A stretch of DNA of 64,000 nucleotides from an uncultured Cyclobacteriaceae bacterium (lineage in GTDB: Bacteria; Bacteroidota; Bacteroidia; Cytophagales; Cyclobacteriaceae). The notes beneath the pieces were generated by a model, which did not search any database, had not been told where the DNA came from, and was given only the letters and a program-made list of their open reading frames with translations. The DNA lies in the NCBI GenBank assembly GCA_905479015.1, contig CAJQKV010000001.1, forward strand, positions 1 to 64,000, read 5' to 3'. Below, piece by piece: positions 18,734 to 27,550 of this stretch. Each line of letters starts with the position of its first letter. The stretch's first letter is position 1. Position numbers and translations under genes: made by a program.

Positions 18734-19589
18734 CGACTAATTTTATTAAATAATTACCATAACCACTTTTTTGCAAGGGGACCGCAATCTGGTAGAGTTG
18801 ATCCGCATCGATGAAGCCCATTTTATAGGCAACTTCTTCAATACAACCAATTTTAAGTCCTTGGCGAGATTCAATGGCCCTGACAAAATCACCTGCCTCC
18901 AACAGGGATTCAATGGTTCCGGTATCTAACCAGGCGGTCCCTCGATCCAATACTTCTACTGTTAATTTTCCCTGCTTTAAATATTCGTTATTTACGGCAG
19001 TAATTTCCAATTCACCTCGGGCGCTGGGCTGGATATTTTTTGCAATATCCACCACGTCTTGATCGTAAAAATACAAACCGGGTACCGCATATTTTGATTT
19101 GGGATGCGTAGGTTTTTCTTCGATGGACAAGGCCTTTTTTTGATCGTCAAATGCCACGACACCATATCTTTCAGGATCATTTACTCGATAAGCAAAGATG
19201 ATCCCACCCTGTGGATTGGTGCAATTTTGTAATTTTTGAGACAATCCAGAGGCATAAAAAATATTATCACCCAAGACCAATGCAACTTTTTCCCTCCCGA
19301 TGAATTCTGCTCCGATGATAAAAGCTTGAGCCAAACCTTCGGGTTCGGGTTGAACCGCATATTCAAAATGACAGCCTAAATTCGCTCCGTTGCCGAGCAG
19401 TTGCTGGAACCCTGGGAGGTCTCTTGGAGTAGAGATGATTAGGATTTCCCGGATGCCTGCCAGCATCAAAACCGACAGGGGATAATAAATCATGGGTTTG
19501 TCGTATACGGGAAGCATTTGTTTGCTTATCGCAAGGGTCAATGGGTGCAATCGAGTTCCTGAGCCACCCGCCAAAATGATGCCTTTCAT
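18723..19589 (-). CDS. rfbA: Glucose-1-phosphate thymidylyltransferase (RfbA)
   Basis: Makes dTDP-glucose from dTTP and glucose 1-phosphate. The nucleotidyltransferase signature [11 protein letters not shown] starts at residue 8, followed by [16 protein letters not shown]. The VLGDNIFY metal-site segment is near residue 106 and the EEKP motif near residue 157. 288 residues is the usual short RmlA form. Its ATG overlaps the rfbB stop by four bases. Confidence 0.95.
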   Translation of the reverse strand: MKGIILAGGSGTRLHPLTLAISKQMLPVYDKPMIYYPLSVLMLAGIREILIISTPRDLPGFQQLLGNGANLGCHFEYAVQPEPEGLAQAFIIGAEFIGREKVALVLGDNIFYASGLSQKLQNCTNPQGGIIFAYRVNDPERYGVVAFDDQKKALSIEEKPTHPKSKYAVPGLYFYDQDVVDIAKNIQPSARGELEITAVNNEYLKQGKLTVEVLDRGTAWLDTGTIESLLEAGDFVRAIESRQGLKIGCIEEVAYKMGFIDADQLYQIAVPLQKSGYGNYLIKLVDGN

Positions 19590-20641
19590 GTCTTTTTGTT
19601 ATAGTGCGTTTGATAATAGGCTTGGTAAGCACCCGAAGTCACATGGCTTAACCAATGTTCATTTTCAAGATACCATTTTACCGTTTTTTTGAGGCCTTCT
19701 TCAAATTGTAAAGAGGGTTGCCAGCCCAGTTCATTGGCTAATTTTGAGGCGTCAATGGCATACCTTAAATCATGACCCGAGCGATCATTTACAAAAGTAA
19801 TGAGCTGCGCCGAGGTGCCTGATGGCCGTTCCATGGCCTCGTCCATGAGGCGGCACAATAGATGGATCAAGTCTATGTTTTTCCATTCATTGAATCCACC
19901 AATATTATAGGTGTCCCCAACCTTTCCTTGGTGGAAAATAACGTCAATGGCACGGGCATGATCAATGACATAGAGCCAGTCTCGAATGTTTTCTCCTTTT
20001 CCGTAAATAGGGATGGGTTGATTGTTTTTAATATTGTTGATGGCCAAGGGAATGAGTTTCTCAGGGAAATGATTGGGGCCGTAATTGTTTGAGCAATTGC
20101 TGATGACTATGGGGAGGTCATAGGTGTTGTGATAGGCCCGCACAAAATGGTCAGAGGAGGCTTTGGAAGCTGAATAGGGGCTTTTGGGATCGTAAGCGGT
20201 GGTTTCGGTAAACAAGCCTTTTCCCCCAAGAGAGCCATATACCTCATCGGTTGAAACATGGTAAAACTTTTTATCATAGGGCTCTTTTCCCCAAGCATCT
20301 TTGGCTGCGTTCAGTAAATTGACCGTTCCCAATACATTGGTTTGAACAAAATCCATGGGATGGGATATCGATCGATCCACATGAGACTCGGCTGCCAAAT
20401 GGATCACGCCGTCGAGTTCATGCTTGCTGAAAAGACTTTGTACTAAGGCAGTATCACAAATATCACCCATGATAAAATGATAATTGGGTGCCTGCTCAAC
20501 ATCAACGAGATTTTGCAGATTACCGGCATAGGTCAGCTTATCAAGATTAAAAATTTCGTAGTGGGGATATTGTTGTACAAATCTTCGAACTACATGAGAG
20601 CCAATGAATCCTGCACCTCCGGTAATGAGAATTTTTTTCAT
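19586..20641 (-). CDS. rfbB: dTDP-glucose 4,6-dehydratase (RfbB)
   Basis: Converts dTDP-glucose to dTDP-4-keto-6-deoxyglucose. Counted from the ATG at 20641 (MKKILITGG), the Rossmann motif GGAGFIG is at residues 8-14, the active-site TDE at 131-133, and Tyr156/Lys160 in YSASK. About 351 residues, standard. The frame extends 15 codons further upstream, but a promoter-like TATATTTG lies inside that extension and the family starts at MKKILITGG, so I use the internal ATG. It is the first gene of the long polysaccharide operon. Confidence 0.95.
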   Translation of the reverse strand: MKKILITGGAGFIGSHVVRRFVQQYPHYEIFNLDKLTYAGNLQNLVDVEQAPNYHFIMGDICDTALVQSLFSKHELDGVIHLAAESHVDRSISHPMDFVQTNVLGTVNLLNAAKDAWGKEPYDKKFYHVSTDEVYGSLGGKGLFTETTAYDPKSPYSASKASSDHFVRAYHNTYDLPIVISNCSNNYGPNHFPEKLIPLAINNIKNNQPIPIYGKGENIRDWLYVIDHARAIDVIFHQGKVGDTYNIGGFNEWKNIDLIHLLCRLMDEAMERPSGTSAQLITFVNDRSGHDLRYAIDASKLANELGWQPSLQFEEGLKKTVKWYLENEHWLSHVTSGAYQAYYQTHYNKKT

Positions 20642-20673
20642 GAAAGAATATATCAATATTGAATAGATTTTGG

Positions 20674-20709
20674 CAAATATAGCCATAGTTAATAAGTGTG
20701 TTTGTCAAA
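20674..20709 (-). promoter_or_regulatory. Candidate promoter of the polysaccharide operon
   Basis: On the minus strand a TTTG (20706-20709) is followed, 24 bases on, by TATATTTG (20674-20681), an exact TAnnTTTG -7 element. Transcription would start near 20669, leaving a leader of about 28 bases before the rfbB ATG. The spacing is a few bases longer than the usual 19 or so. It is the only exact -7 match in the divergent gap on this strand. Confidence 0.5.
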
Positions 20710-20839
20710 GCTTAATAGTTTTTGTTTTTAATTCTTTTACTCACTGATCAGCCGAAGAACATAAGGGGTTTAATGAAGGTATTTTTCTTGGATGAAGGAT
20801 TATTCCTTGTAAATGCGTAAAACCCTCGGCTTTCAACCT

Positions 20840-20847
20840 TATTTTTG
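20840..20847 (+). promoter_or_regulatory. -7 element directly before ccmB
   Basis: TATTTTTG matches TAnnTTTG exactly and ends four bases before the preferred ccmB ATG at 20852. With the usual spacing, the transcript would begin at the ATG itself, giving a leaderless mRNA. No well-spaced TTTG -33 element is visible, so confidence is limited. Confidence 0.38.
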
Positions 20848-20851
20848 TTTC

Positions 20852-21502
20852 ATGGATCAGATCATCGCCTTGATAAAGAAAGATTTATTGGTTGATTTTA
20901 GACAAAAATACGTCGTTGCGGGGATCGCATTATATATTTTTGCGACCATTTATATTGCTTATTTGGCCTTCAATAACGTGATTACTCCCGCCATTTGGAA
21001 TGCGCTGTTTTGGTTGATTTTGTTATTTTCAAGCATCACAGGCCTCGGCAAAAGTTTTGGCCAGGAGGCCCATCGTTCTCATTATTATTATTACCTAGCG
21101 AAGCCTGTCCATATTTTAACTGCCAAACTTATTTATTACGGTTTTTATGAGATTTTGTTGGTCGTATTATTGACTGGGATATTCAATCTTTTTTTGGGAT
21201 TTCCTGTTGAGAATCCGTCCCTGTTTTTAGTTAATCTGTTGGCAGGAGCGAGCGGCTTGTCGGTATGCTTCACGCTGATCGCTTCTATTGCGGCGAAATC
21301 TGACAATGGATCTCATCTCATGCCCATACTGGCTTTTCCAGTAATTATTCCTGTTTTATTACTTGCGGTAACCAATTCTAGAAAAATTGTTTTTGGAGCC
21401 TCTTTAGCTGATATTTCTGGAAACCTCTTGGTATTGGTCTGTTTTAATGTGATTATCATTGCGCTATCATTTATTTTATTCCCTTACAGTTGGAAAAATT
21501 GA
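20852..21502 (+). CDS. ccmB: Heme exporter subunit CcmB
   Basis: Membrane subunit of the CcmAB(C) system that supports heme delivery for cytochrome c maturation. About 216 residues with six hydrophobic segments. The N-terminal IALIKKDLLVDFRQK helix and the FGQEAHRSHYYYYLAKP segment (about residues 70-88) are typical of Bacteroidota CcmB. I chose the ATG at 20852 because the longer frame starting at 20813 adds 13 residues that relatives lack. The ATPase partner CcmA is not in this window. ccmC follows one base after the stop. Confidence 0.88.
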   Translation: MDQIIALIKKDLLVDFRQKYVVAGIALYIFATIYIAYLAFNNVITPAIWNALFWLILLFSSITGLGKSFGQEAHRSHYYYYLAKPVHILTAKLIYYGFYEILLVVLLTGIFNLFLGFPVENPSLFLVNLLAGASGLSVCFTLIASIAAKSDNGSHLMPILAFPVIIPVLLLAVTNSRKIVFGASLADISGNLLVLVCFNVIIIALSFILFPYSWKN

Positions 21503-21503
21503 T

Positions 21504-22178
21504 ATGAAATACTTAATGAAAGCGTATTGGTGGAAACTATTGACTGTAATTTTGCTAATTTATACAGTGATTGGAGGGTTCTTAATGCCCGCACCTAGAT
21601 TGCCGATTCTCAATGAAACCATCAGAATTTTACATTTTCACGTACCTATGTGGTTTGGCATGATTATTATGTTTACTGTTTCTGTATTTTATGCCATCAA
21701 ATATTTATCCACCAAAAATTTAATGTACGACTTGTATGCCGAGCATTTGGTCAATATTGGGGTCATGTTTGGTGTCTTAGGCATCGTTTCAGGTATGGTT
21801 TGGGCTAATTTTACTTGGGGAGAGCCCTGGAGCAATGATCCTAAACAAAACGCATCTGCGGTTGCCTTGCTGATATATTTTGCACTGATTATTTTAAGGG
21901 GATCTTTACAAGATGATCATCAGAAGGCCAGATTGGGTGCGGTGTACAATATTTTTGCCTTTGCTGTTTTAATTCCCTTATTGTTTGTACTCCCTAGAAT
22001 GACGGACAGTTTGCATCCGGGCAATGGTGGAAATCCTGCCTTTGGACAATATGATTTGGACAGTGATTTGAGAATGGTATTCTATCCAGCCGTCTTGGGA
22101 TGGACTTTTTTAGGGTTTTGGATGGCTACACTAAAAATAAGAGCGGCGAGTCTTCAAAAACATTTAGATTATGAATAA
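21504..22178 (+). CDS. ccmC: Heme-handling protein CcmC (CcsA/CcmC family)
   Basis: Integral membrane protein that presents heme to CcmE. About 224 residues and six transmembrane segments. Histidines of the LHFHVPMW segment (about residue 40) and of SLHPGN (about residue 170) are the likely heme ligands, and the tryptophan-rich loop reads FTWGEPWSNDPKQN (about residues 106-119), a divergent WWD signature usual for this phylum. The ATG at 21504 follows the ccmB TGA after one base; the longer frame from 21459 lies inside ccmB and is unlikely. Confidence 0.9.
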   Translation: MKYLMKAYWWKLLTVILLIYTVIGGFLMPAPRLPILNETIRILHFHVPMWFGMIIMFTVSVFYAIKYLSTKNLMYDLYAEHLVNIGVMFGVLGIVSGMVWANFTWGEPWSNDPKQNASAVALLIYFALIILRGSLQDDHQKARLGAVYNIFAFAVLIPLLFVLPRMTDSLHPGNGGNPAFGQYDLDSDLRMVFYPAVLGWTFLGFWMATLKIRAASLQKHLDYE

Positions 22179-22395
22179 AATAATGAAATTATTGTTTTTG
22201 CTCTTCTTTGTAAGCCTTCAGTTGATTGCCCGATCTCAATCTCAGATTGAGATGGCAGATGATTTTAGAGGAGAAGGAAAAATTTATGTGGTGATCATGG
22301 TAGTACTTCTTTTATTAGGGGGAATTTTTTTCACCTTATTTAGGTTCGATAGAAGACTAAGTCAATTGGAAAAGCAAATGGGAGAGGAAAAATGA
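22171..22395 (+). CDS. CcmD-family small membrane protein
   Basis: 74-residue protein with a signal-like hydrophobic N-terminus (residues 5-20), a second membrane segment (about residues 38-58) and a charged C-terminal helix (FDRRLSQLEKQMGEE), the layout of Bacteroidota CcmD-like proteins. CcmD in other bacteria stabilises the CcmABC-CcmE complex. It overlaps ccmC by eight bases and ccmE by four. The sequence itself is too short for a firm family assignment, so position carries most of the weight. Confidence 0.78.
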   Translation: MNKIMKLLFLLFFVSLQLIARSQSQIEMADDFRGEGKIYVVIMVVLLLLGGIFFTLFRFDRRLSQLEKQMGEEK

Positions 22396-22796
22396 AAAAG
22401 TCACACATCATAGGCATTTTGGTCATCGCCATGGCCATAGGAATTATCCTCACTACTGCTGGAGACGCCAGTAGTTATGTCACTTTTGAGGAGGCGAAGC
22501 GCCGTGAATCTGATGGAGATAGGTCCAAAATTCATGTGGTAGGAAAGCTCAAAAAAAGTGAGACAGATCAAGTAACGGGTATCATACCTATGGATGACCA
22601 ACTCTCTTTCACTTTTGTGATGTTAGACGAGAATGAGGCAGAGCAAAAAGTATTTCACCCCAATCCCATTCCACAAGATTTTGATCGATCTGAACAAGTA
22701 GTGGTCGTTGGCTCCTATCGAAAAGACGTATTTGTCGCCGACAAAATCCTTTTAAAATGCCCTTCCAAATATCAGGAAGAAGAAATTAAAATTTAG
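22392..22796 (+). CDS. ccmE: Heme chaperone CcmE, cysteine (CxxxY) type
   Basis: Membrane-anchored periplasmic heme chaperone. One N-terminal transmembrane segment (residues 5-23) is followed by an OB-fold domain (about residues 45-125). In the classic protein heme is bound covalently to a histidine in HxxxY; here the motif is C-P-S-K-Y, with Cys123 and Tyr127, the cysteine-type CcmE known from Desulfovibrio and archaea. 134 residues, normal. Overlaps the CcmD-like gene by four bases and is followed by ccmF after three. Confidence 0.9.
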   Translation: MKKSHIIGILVIAMAIGIILTTAGDASSYVTFEEAKRRESDGDRSKIHVVGKLKKSETDQVTGIIPMDDQLSFTFVMLDENEAEQKVFHPNPIPQDFDRSEQVVVVGSYRKDVFVADKILLKCPSKYQEEEIKI

Positions 22797-22799
22797 CGG

Positions 22800-25319
22800 A
22801 TGGTTCATTATTTGATAGGTAACCTAGGCCATCTGATGATCATTCTTTCATTGGTCACCGCACTCGTTTCTTGCGTCGCTTATTTCAAAGCAACACAAAG
22901 CAATGACCGTACGTGGGAGCGGTATGCGGATTGGAGCTATTATGGCCACGTATTGAGTTTGATCGGCGTTTTGACGGTGCTGTTTTTAATCATTAATAAG
23001 CATTATTTTGAATACCATTATGCATGGAATTATTCATCCAAATACTTGCCCATTTACTATCAGATTTCTAGTTTTTGGAATGGGCAAGAAGGATCCTTTC
23101 TTCTTTGGATGTTTTGGAATGCGATGTTGGGCTTGGTATTGATCAAAACCAATAAATTTTGGAAACCTTCGGTAATGGCCGTCATGACCTTTACCCAATT
23201 TTGTTTGACAACCTTGATTCTAGGTGTTGTTATTTTTGAATTGAAGATAGGCAGTTCTCCCTTTTTATTACTTCGAGATGTAGTTCAGGATGCCATTTTT
23301 GTAGTGAATCCCGAATTTATTCCTGAAGATGGCAATGGCTTGAATCCTTTGCTTCAAAATTATTGGATGGTCATCCATCCCCCGACGTTGTTCTTAGGAT
23401 TTGCGAGTACCGTAGTTCCTTTTGCTTATGCGATTGCGGGCTTGTGGATAGGTAAATACAAGGAATGGATCAGACCTGCGCTGCCTTGGGCACAATTTGC
23501 AGCCATGATTTTGGGGATAGGCATTTTAATGGGTGCCTATTGGGCTTATGAAACCTTGAATTTTGGAGGCTATTGGAACTGGGATCCTGTTGAGAATGCC
23601 ATCTATATTCCTTGGCTCACTTTGATCGCAGCCATTCATACGATGATTGCTTATAAAAAGAATGAAAATGCGTTAAAGGCAGCCCTCATATTGGTCTTAG
23701 TGACCTATTTGCTTATTTTGTATTCTACCTTTCTCACTCGGAGCGGGGTACTTGGAGAGACCTCAGTTCACTCTTTTACTGACCTCGGATTATCCGGGCA
23801 ATTGCTGCTTTTTCTAGTTTTATTCCTAGTGGGATGTGTCTTGCTGTTGGTGCGTGTTTGGAAAAAAATACCCTCAACAGATGAGGAAATGTCTGCTTAT
23901 TCTAGAGAATTTTGGATTTTCATGGGGGCAACTGTGCTTTGCTTGATGGCCTTTCAAATTATTATACCTACTTCCATACCTGTATACAATGAGTTATTGG
24001 GTCTTTTTGGTATTGCCTCCAATTTAGCTCCTCCGGCCGATCCAGTACAATTTTATTCTAAATTTCAATTGTGGTTTGCAGTTGGTATTGCCCTATTATC
24101 GGGGACAGGTCAGTTTTTTTGGTGGAAGCGGATGAACTTTCAAGATTTCAAAATAGAAATTCAAAAGCCCTTAATGATTTCATTGTTAATCTCAGCACTC
24201 ATATTTGTTTTAGCGGAAGTACGAGAAGTTTCTTACATGATTTTATTGACTGCCAGTATCTATTCAATTACTGCCAATTTTGCTATTTTATTACGTTTGA
24301 AGAGGACCAATGTTAAACTTTCAGGAGGTTCCATTGCGCATATAGGTGTAGGATTGATGTTGATTGGGATTCTCTTTTCTTCTGGATATAGTAAAATTCT
24401 TTCTAAAAACAATACAGGATTGCTCTACAGTAATGAGTTTCCCGATGAGATTAATTTGAATAATCTATTGCTCTTTTTGAATGAACCGCGGGAGATGGGT
24501 GATTATTCGCTGGTGTATAAAGGCATGCGAAAAAAGACCACGGATTTGGGATATGTTGATGCCAATTTACTCACGGAAACAGATAATCCATTGATTTTGG
24601 AGGCCACTGATGATATTTATGTTGCCTCAGAATTGAGGGCATCTAAGGGAGATCAGGTTCGTATTACCAATAATGAAAACTCGTATTTTGAAGTATTGTA
24701 TGACAAGGACAATGGCGATCATTTTGCGTTGTACCCACGCGTGCAGTTGAATGACCAAATGGGCACCGTTTACTCACCTGACATCAGTAGAACTCTTACT
24801 GCAGACATGTATACTCATGTAAGAACGTTCCCTGATCCGGCTCAGGAAACCGACTGGGGAGAGGTTCAAGAGTACCAAGTGGCGGTTGGGGATAACTTTT
24901 TTATTAATGATTATGTCGCAACATTTAAAAAAATGGAACGCGTTGAGCAAGTAGAGGGCATGACATTGATGAAAAACGACGTAGCGGTAAAAGCCGTTAT
25001 TGAGATACAAGGAGAATATCAAAATTATCTAGCCACTCCGATTTATTTGATCAAAGATCAGATGGCGGGCAAAATACCTGCTATTGTCTATGATCTAGCG
25101 GCACGGATTACGGTTGAGTCCATAGATCCTGAAACAGACAGTTTCACTTTTGGGGTGCAACGGACTCAAAAAGATTGGATCATCATGGAGGCAGTAGAAA
25201 AGCCCTACATCAACTTGCTTTGGATCGGTGCTTTATTACTGTGCTTTGGATTTTTTATTGCTATTTTACGTAGATATGAAGAGTTCATGATTTTTCGTAA
25301 CAAAGGATTGGAGTCATAA
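22800..25319 (+). CDS. ccmF: Cytochrome c heme lyase CcmF
   Basis: Large inner-membrane subunit of the heme ligation complex, attaching heme to apocytochrome c. 839 residues with about fifteen hydrophobic segments. The WWD signature reads GGYWNWDPVENAIYIPW near residues 255-272, and conserved histidines are found in MVIHPPTLFLG (about residue 190) and TSVHSF (about residue 322). A long periplasmic region (about residues 540-800) precedes a final transmembrane helix. CcmG, CcmH and CcmI homologues are not next to it. Confidence 0.93.
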   Translation: MVHYLIGNLGHLMIILSLVTALVSCVAYFKATQSNDRTWERYADWSYYGHVLSLIGVLTVLFLIINKHYFEYHYAWNYSSKYLPIYYQISSFWNGQEGSFLLWMFWNAMLGLVLIKTNKFWKPSVMAVMTFTQFCLTTLILGVVIFELKIGSSPFLLLRDVVQDAIFVVNPEFIPEDGNGLNPLLQNYWMVIHPPTLFLGFASTVVPFAYAIAGLWIGKYKEWIRPALPWAQFAAMILGIGILMGAYWAYETLNFGGYWNWDPVENAIYIPWLTLIAAIHTMIAYKKNENALKAALILVLVTYLLILYSTFLTRSGVLGETSVHSFTDLGLSGQLLLFLVLFLVGCVLLLVRVWKKIPSTDEEMSAYSREFWIFMGATVLCLMAFQIIIPTSIPVYNELLGLFGIASNLAPPADPVQFYSKFQLWFAVGIALLSGTGQFFWWKRMNFQDFKIEIQKPLMISLLISALIFVLAEVREVSYMILLTASIYSITANFAILLRLKRTNVKLSGGSIAHIGVGLMLIGILFSSGYSKILSKNNTGLLYSNEFPDEINLNNLLLFLNEPREMGDYSLVYKGMRKKTTDLGYVDANLLTETDNPLILEATDDIYVASELRASKGDQVRITNNENSYFEVLYDKDNGDHFALYPRVQLNDQMGTVYSPDISRTLTADMYTHVRTFPDPAQETDWGEVQEYQVAVGDNFFINDYVATFKKMERVEQVEGMTLMKNDVAVKAVIEIQGEYQNYLATPIYLIKDQMAGKIPAIVYDLAARITVESIDPETDSFTFGVQRTQKDWIIMEAVEKPYINLLWIGALLLCFGFFIAILRRYEEFMIFRNKGLES

Positions 25320-25331
25320 AAAAGAGACAGC

Positions 25332-26102
25332 GTGTCTTTAAGAATAGCTATTATTGGAGGTGGAAATGTAGCTACCCATTTTTTTAAGTCACTTGGTGAT
25401 AGAGGTGTCCATAAAATTTTTGTGCGAAAAAAAGAAGAAAATTCGCACCTTCCTTTGGCGCTTTTATCCGAGTCCAAAGATTTAAGAACATTAGACTTAG
25501 CCATAATTATCATCGCTGTATCGGATGATCAAATTATAAATGTGATGACTAACTACCATTTTGATCCAGATCAGATCATTCTTCATACTGCAGGATCTGT
25601 GGACATGGATGTAATCCATCAAAAGCACGCAAAATGTGGCGTGCTTTACCCGTTAATGACGCTTTCCAAAGAAGACATTATTGATTACGAGCAAATGCCC
25701 TTATTAATTGAAGGAAGTGAGGAATCTGTTTTGTTGATCACCCAACTGGCTGAAAGTATCAGTCAACGTGTGGCTTATTTTGATTCTCAAAATCGAAAAA
25801 TCATTCATTTGGCCGCTGTCATTGCCAATAATTTCACCACTTCACTTCTTTTGGACGTAGAGAAGATTCTTAAAAAACATCAACTGGATAAGCATTTACT
25901 GGTACCTCTTATGGAACAGACCATACATAAAGCCTTCAACTTGGGGGGTGCAAAATCTATGACAGGGCCTGCGGTAAGAAAGGATCAGAAGATCATAGAT
26001 GTGCAGTTAGGTTTATTAAATCAGGATCCTGAAATGCTCGATTTATATCAATTTTTCACCCATCGCATTCAAAAAACCAAAAGTGAGCCATCTGATAGCT
26101 GA
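25332..26102 (+). CDS. DUF2520 Rossmann-fold oxidoreductase-like protein
   Basis: 256-residue protein with an N-terminal NAD(P)-binding fold (IAIIGGGNVATHF, residues 5-17) and a C-terminal helical DUF2520 domain containing NNFTTSLL and GPAVRKD motifs. It resembles F420-dependent NADP reductase/ProC-like dehydrogenases, but the substrate is unknown. The start codon is GTG at 25332; no ATG is available before the Rossmann motif. It sits between ccmF (12 bases) and the UbiA gene (20-base overlap), an arrangement I associate with Bacteroidota. Confidence 0.82.
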   Translation: MSLRIAIIGGGNVATHFFKSLGDRGVHKIFVRKKEENSHLPLALLSESKDLRTLDLAIIIIAVSDDQIINVMTNYHFDPDQIILHTAGSVDMDVIHQKHAKCGVLYPLMTLSKEDIIDYEQMPLLIEGSEESVLLITQLAESISQRVAYFDSQNRKIIHLAAVIANNFTTSLLLDVEKILKKHQLDKHLLVPLMEQTIHKAFNLGGAKSMTGPAVRKDQKIIDVQLGLLNQDPEMLDLYQFFTHRIQKTKSEPSDS

Positions 26103-26940
26103 AATCAAAGGCTTTACCAAAGCCATTAGAATTCCCCATCTTTTTGGCATTGTAGTCGTGCAATTCTTAACAGCATCCTATCTCATCAAGGCCCCAAATG
26201 AGGTGCTTTTAAATTGGGAATTTATCTTGCTAACCGCTTCAATTACGATGCTTGCCGCAGCAGGATATTTGATCAATGATTATTATGATCAAAAGATTGA
26301 TTTAATCAATCGGCCGGATCGGGTCGTCGTGGGCATACATCTGCGTCGTCGTCATGCATTGGTAGCACACATGGGCTTATCAATTTTAGCGATTATGATT
26401 GGTTTATGGATAGACCGGTGGTTGGGACTTTTTAATTTTTTTGCTTCTTTTATGTTATGGCTCCATAGTAACTATTTCAGGAGAGTACTGCTGTTGGGGA
26501 ATATTATGGTGGCCCTGATGCATGTCATGATCATCTTGGTGGTTGCTACGTATTTTCAAGCCTACAACACCTATTTATTGGCCTATTCTTTGTTTGCTTT
26601 TGTGGCTATTTTTATCCGAGAAGTCGTCAAGGATCTTAGGGGGGTAAAGGGTGATGCCGCCCATGGAGCGGAAACTATTTCGGTAACCTGGGGGATTAGA
26701 ACGGCTAAAAAACTTATTTATCTATCTATTTTCTGTGGTATTATTTTCATGATCTATTTTTTGGAAGGTGCGCTTCCCACGAATTCAGGCTTCTATTTTT
26801 TAGCTTTATTGCCTTTTTTGGGGTGGTTTATCTATCGAATCCAATCAGCCGATACCCAATCACATTATCGAACCCTGAAAAAGAGTATTGATTGGATCAT
26901 TTTATCTGGTATCTTAAGTATATTTTTACTTCATGAATAA
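26083..26940 (+). CDS. UbiA-family prenyltransferase
   Basis: Polytopic prenyltransferase of 285 residues and about eight membrane segments. The first Asp-rich motif NDYYDQKID spans residues 65-73 (Asn65, Asp66, Asp69, Asp73), followed by NRPDR; the second motif appears as IREVVKDLRGVKGD (about residues 180-193). Relatives in this phylum are annotated as geranylgeranylglycerol-phosphate geranylgeranyltransferase-like, but acceptor and prenyl donor cannot be told from the sequence. The start is GTG, inside the end of the DUF2520 gene, and the end overlaps purN by eight bases. Confidence 0.82.
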   Translation: MSHLIAEIKGFTKAIRIPHLFGIVVVQFLTASYLIKAPNEVLLNWEFILLTASITMLAAAGYLINDYYDQKIDLINRPDRVVVGIHLRRRHALVAHMGLSILAIMIGLWIDRWLGLFNFFASFMLWLHSNYFRRVLLLGNIMVALMHVMIILVVATYFQAYNTYLLAYSLFAFVAIFIREVVKDLRGVKGDAAHGAETISVTWGIRTAKKLIYLSIFCGIIFMIYFLEGALPTNSGFYFLALLPFLGWFIYRIQSADTQSHYRTLKKSIDWIILSGILSIFLLHE

Positions 26941-27505
26941 GTGTAGCATTGCCGTTTTTGCTTCAGGAGAGGGGTCTAATGCGGAAAATATCGTTAACTA
27001 TTTCAAAGGCAATGATGCTGTTAATGTGGTGCTTATTGTCTCAAACAAAGCGGGTGCTGGAGTGCTCCAACGTGCTGAGAAACTAGAAGTGCCCCATTTA
27101 ATTTCTCAGCGAGAGGAATTAAATAATCCAACATTTCTGCTCTTATTGGAGCAGCAAAAAATTGACCTGATCGTTTTGGCTGGATTTCTTTTGAAAATCC
27201 CTACCTACTTAATTGCCGCTTTTTCTGATCGGATCATCAATATACACCCTGCTTTGCTTCCCAAATATGGTGGTAAAGGCATGTATGGTGATCAGGTTCA
27301 TAAGTTAGTTTTGTTAAATAAAGAACGTCAATCAGGGATTACCATTCACTTGGTTAACGAGCATTATGATGAAGGTAAAATACTTTTCCAAAAAAGTTGT
27401 AAAGTCATTACGAATGATGAGGTCAGAGATTTGGCCGAAAGAATTCATCAACTTGAATATCAATATTTTCCAAAAATCATAGAAGATTACATTAATAGAT
27501 TCTGA
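26933..27505 (+). CDS. purN: Phosphoribosylglycinamide formyltransferase (PurN)
   Basis: Third step of purine synthesis: transfers formyl from 10-formyl-THF to GAR. The N-terminal ASGEGSNAENI segment binds the phosphate of GAR. Catalytic residues are Asn103, His105 (NIHPALLPKYGG) and Asp146 (HYDEGKILF). 190 residues, standard. It overlaps the UbiA gene by eight bases and lies just before purH, but a promoter-like element between the two suggests purH can be transcribed separately. Confidence 0.94.
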   Translation: MNKCSIAVFASGEGSNAENIVNYFKGNDAVNVVLIVSNKAGAGVLQRAEKLEVPHLISQREELNNPTFLLLLEQQKIDLIVLAGFLLKIPTYLIAAFSDRIINIHPALLPKYGGKGMYGDQVHKLVLLNKERQSGITIHLVNEHYDEGKILFQKSCKVITNDEVRDLAERIHQLEYQYFPKIIEDYINRF

Positions 27506-27531
27506 TCTTTTTTTAATTGTGTTTACTTTTG
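27501..27531 (+). promoter_or_regulatory. Candidate purH promoter
   Basis: TCTG (27501-27504), one mismatch from TTTG, is followed after 19 bases by TACTTTTG (27524-27531), an exact TAnnTTTG. Spacing is as expected for the Bacteroidota housekeeping sigma factor. The start of transcription would be near 27536, 15 bases before the purH ATG. It overlaps the purN stop codon. I see no purine riboswitch-like structure in the short leader. Confidence 0.5.
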
Positions 27532-27550
27532 CATTTTAGAAAAATAATTC

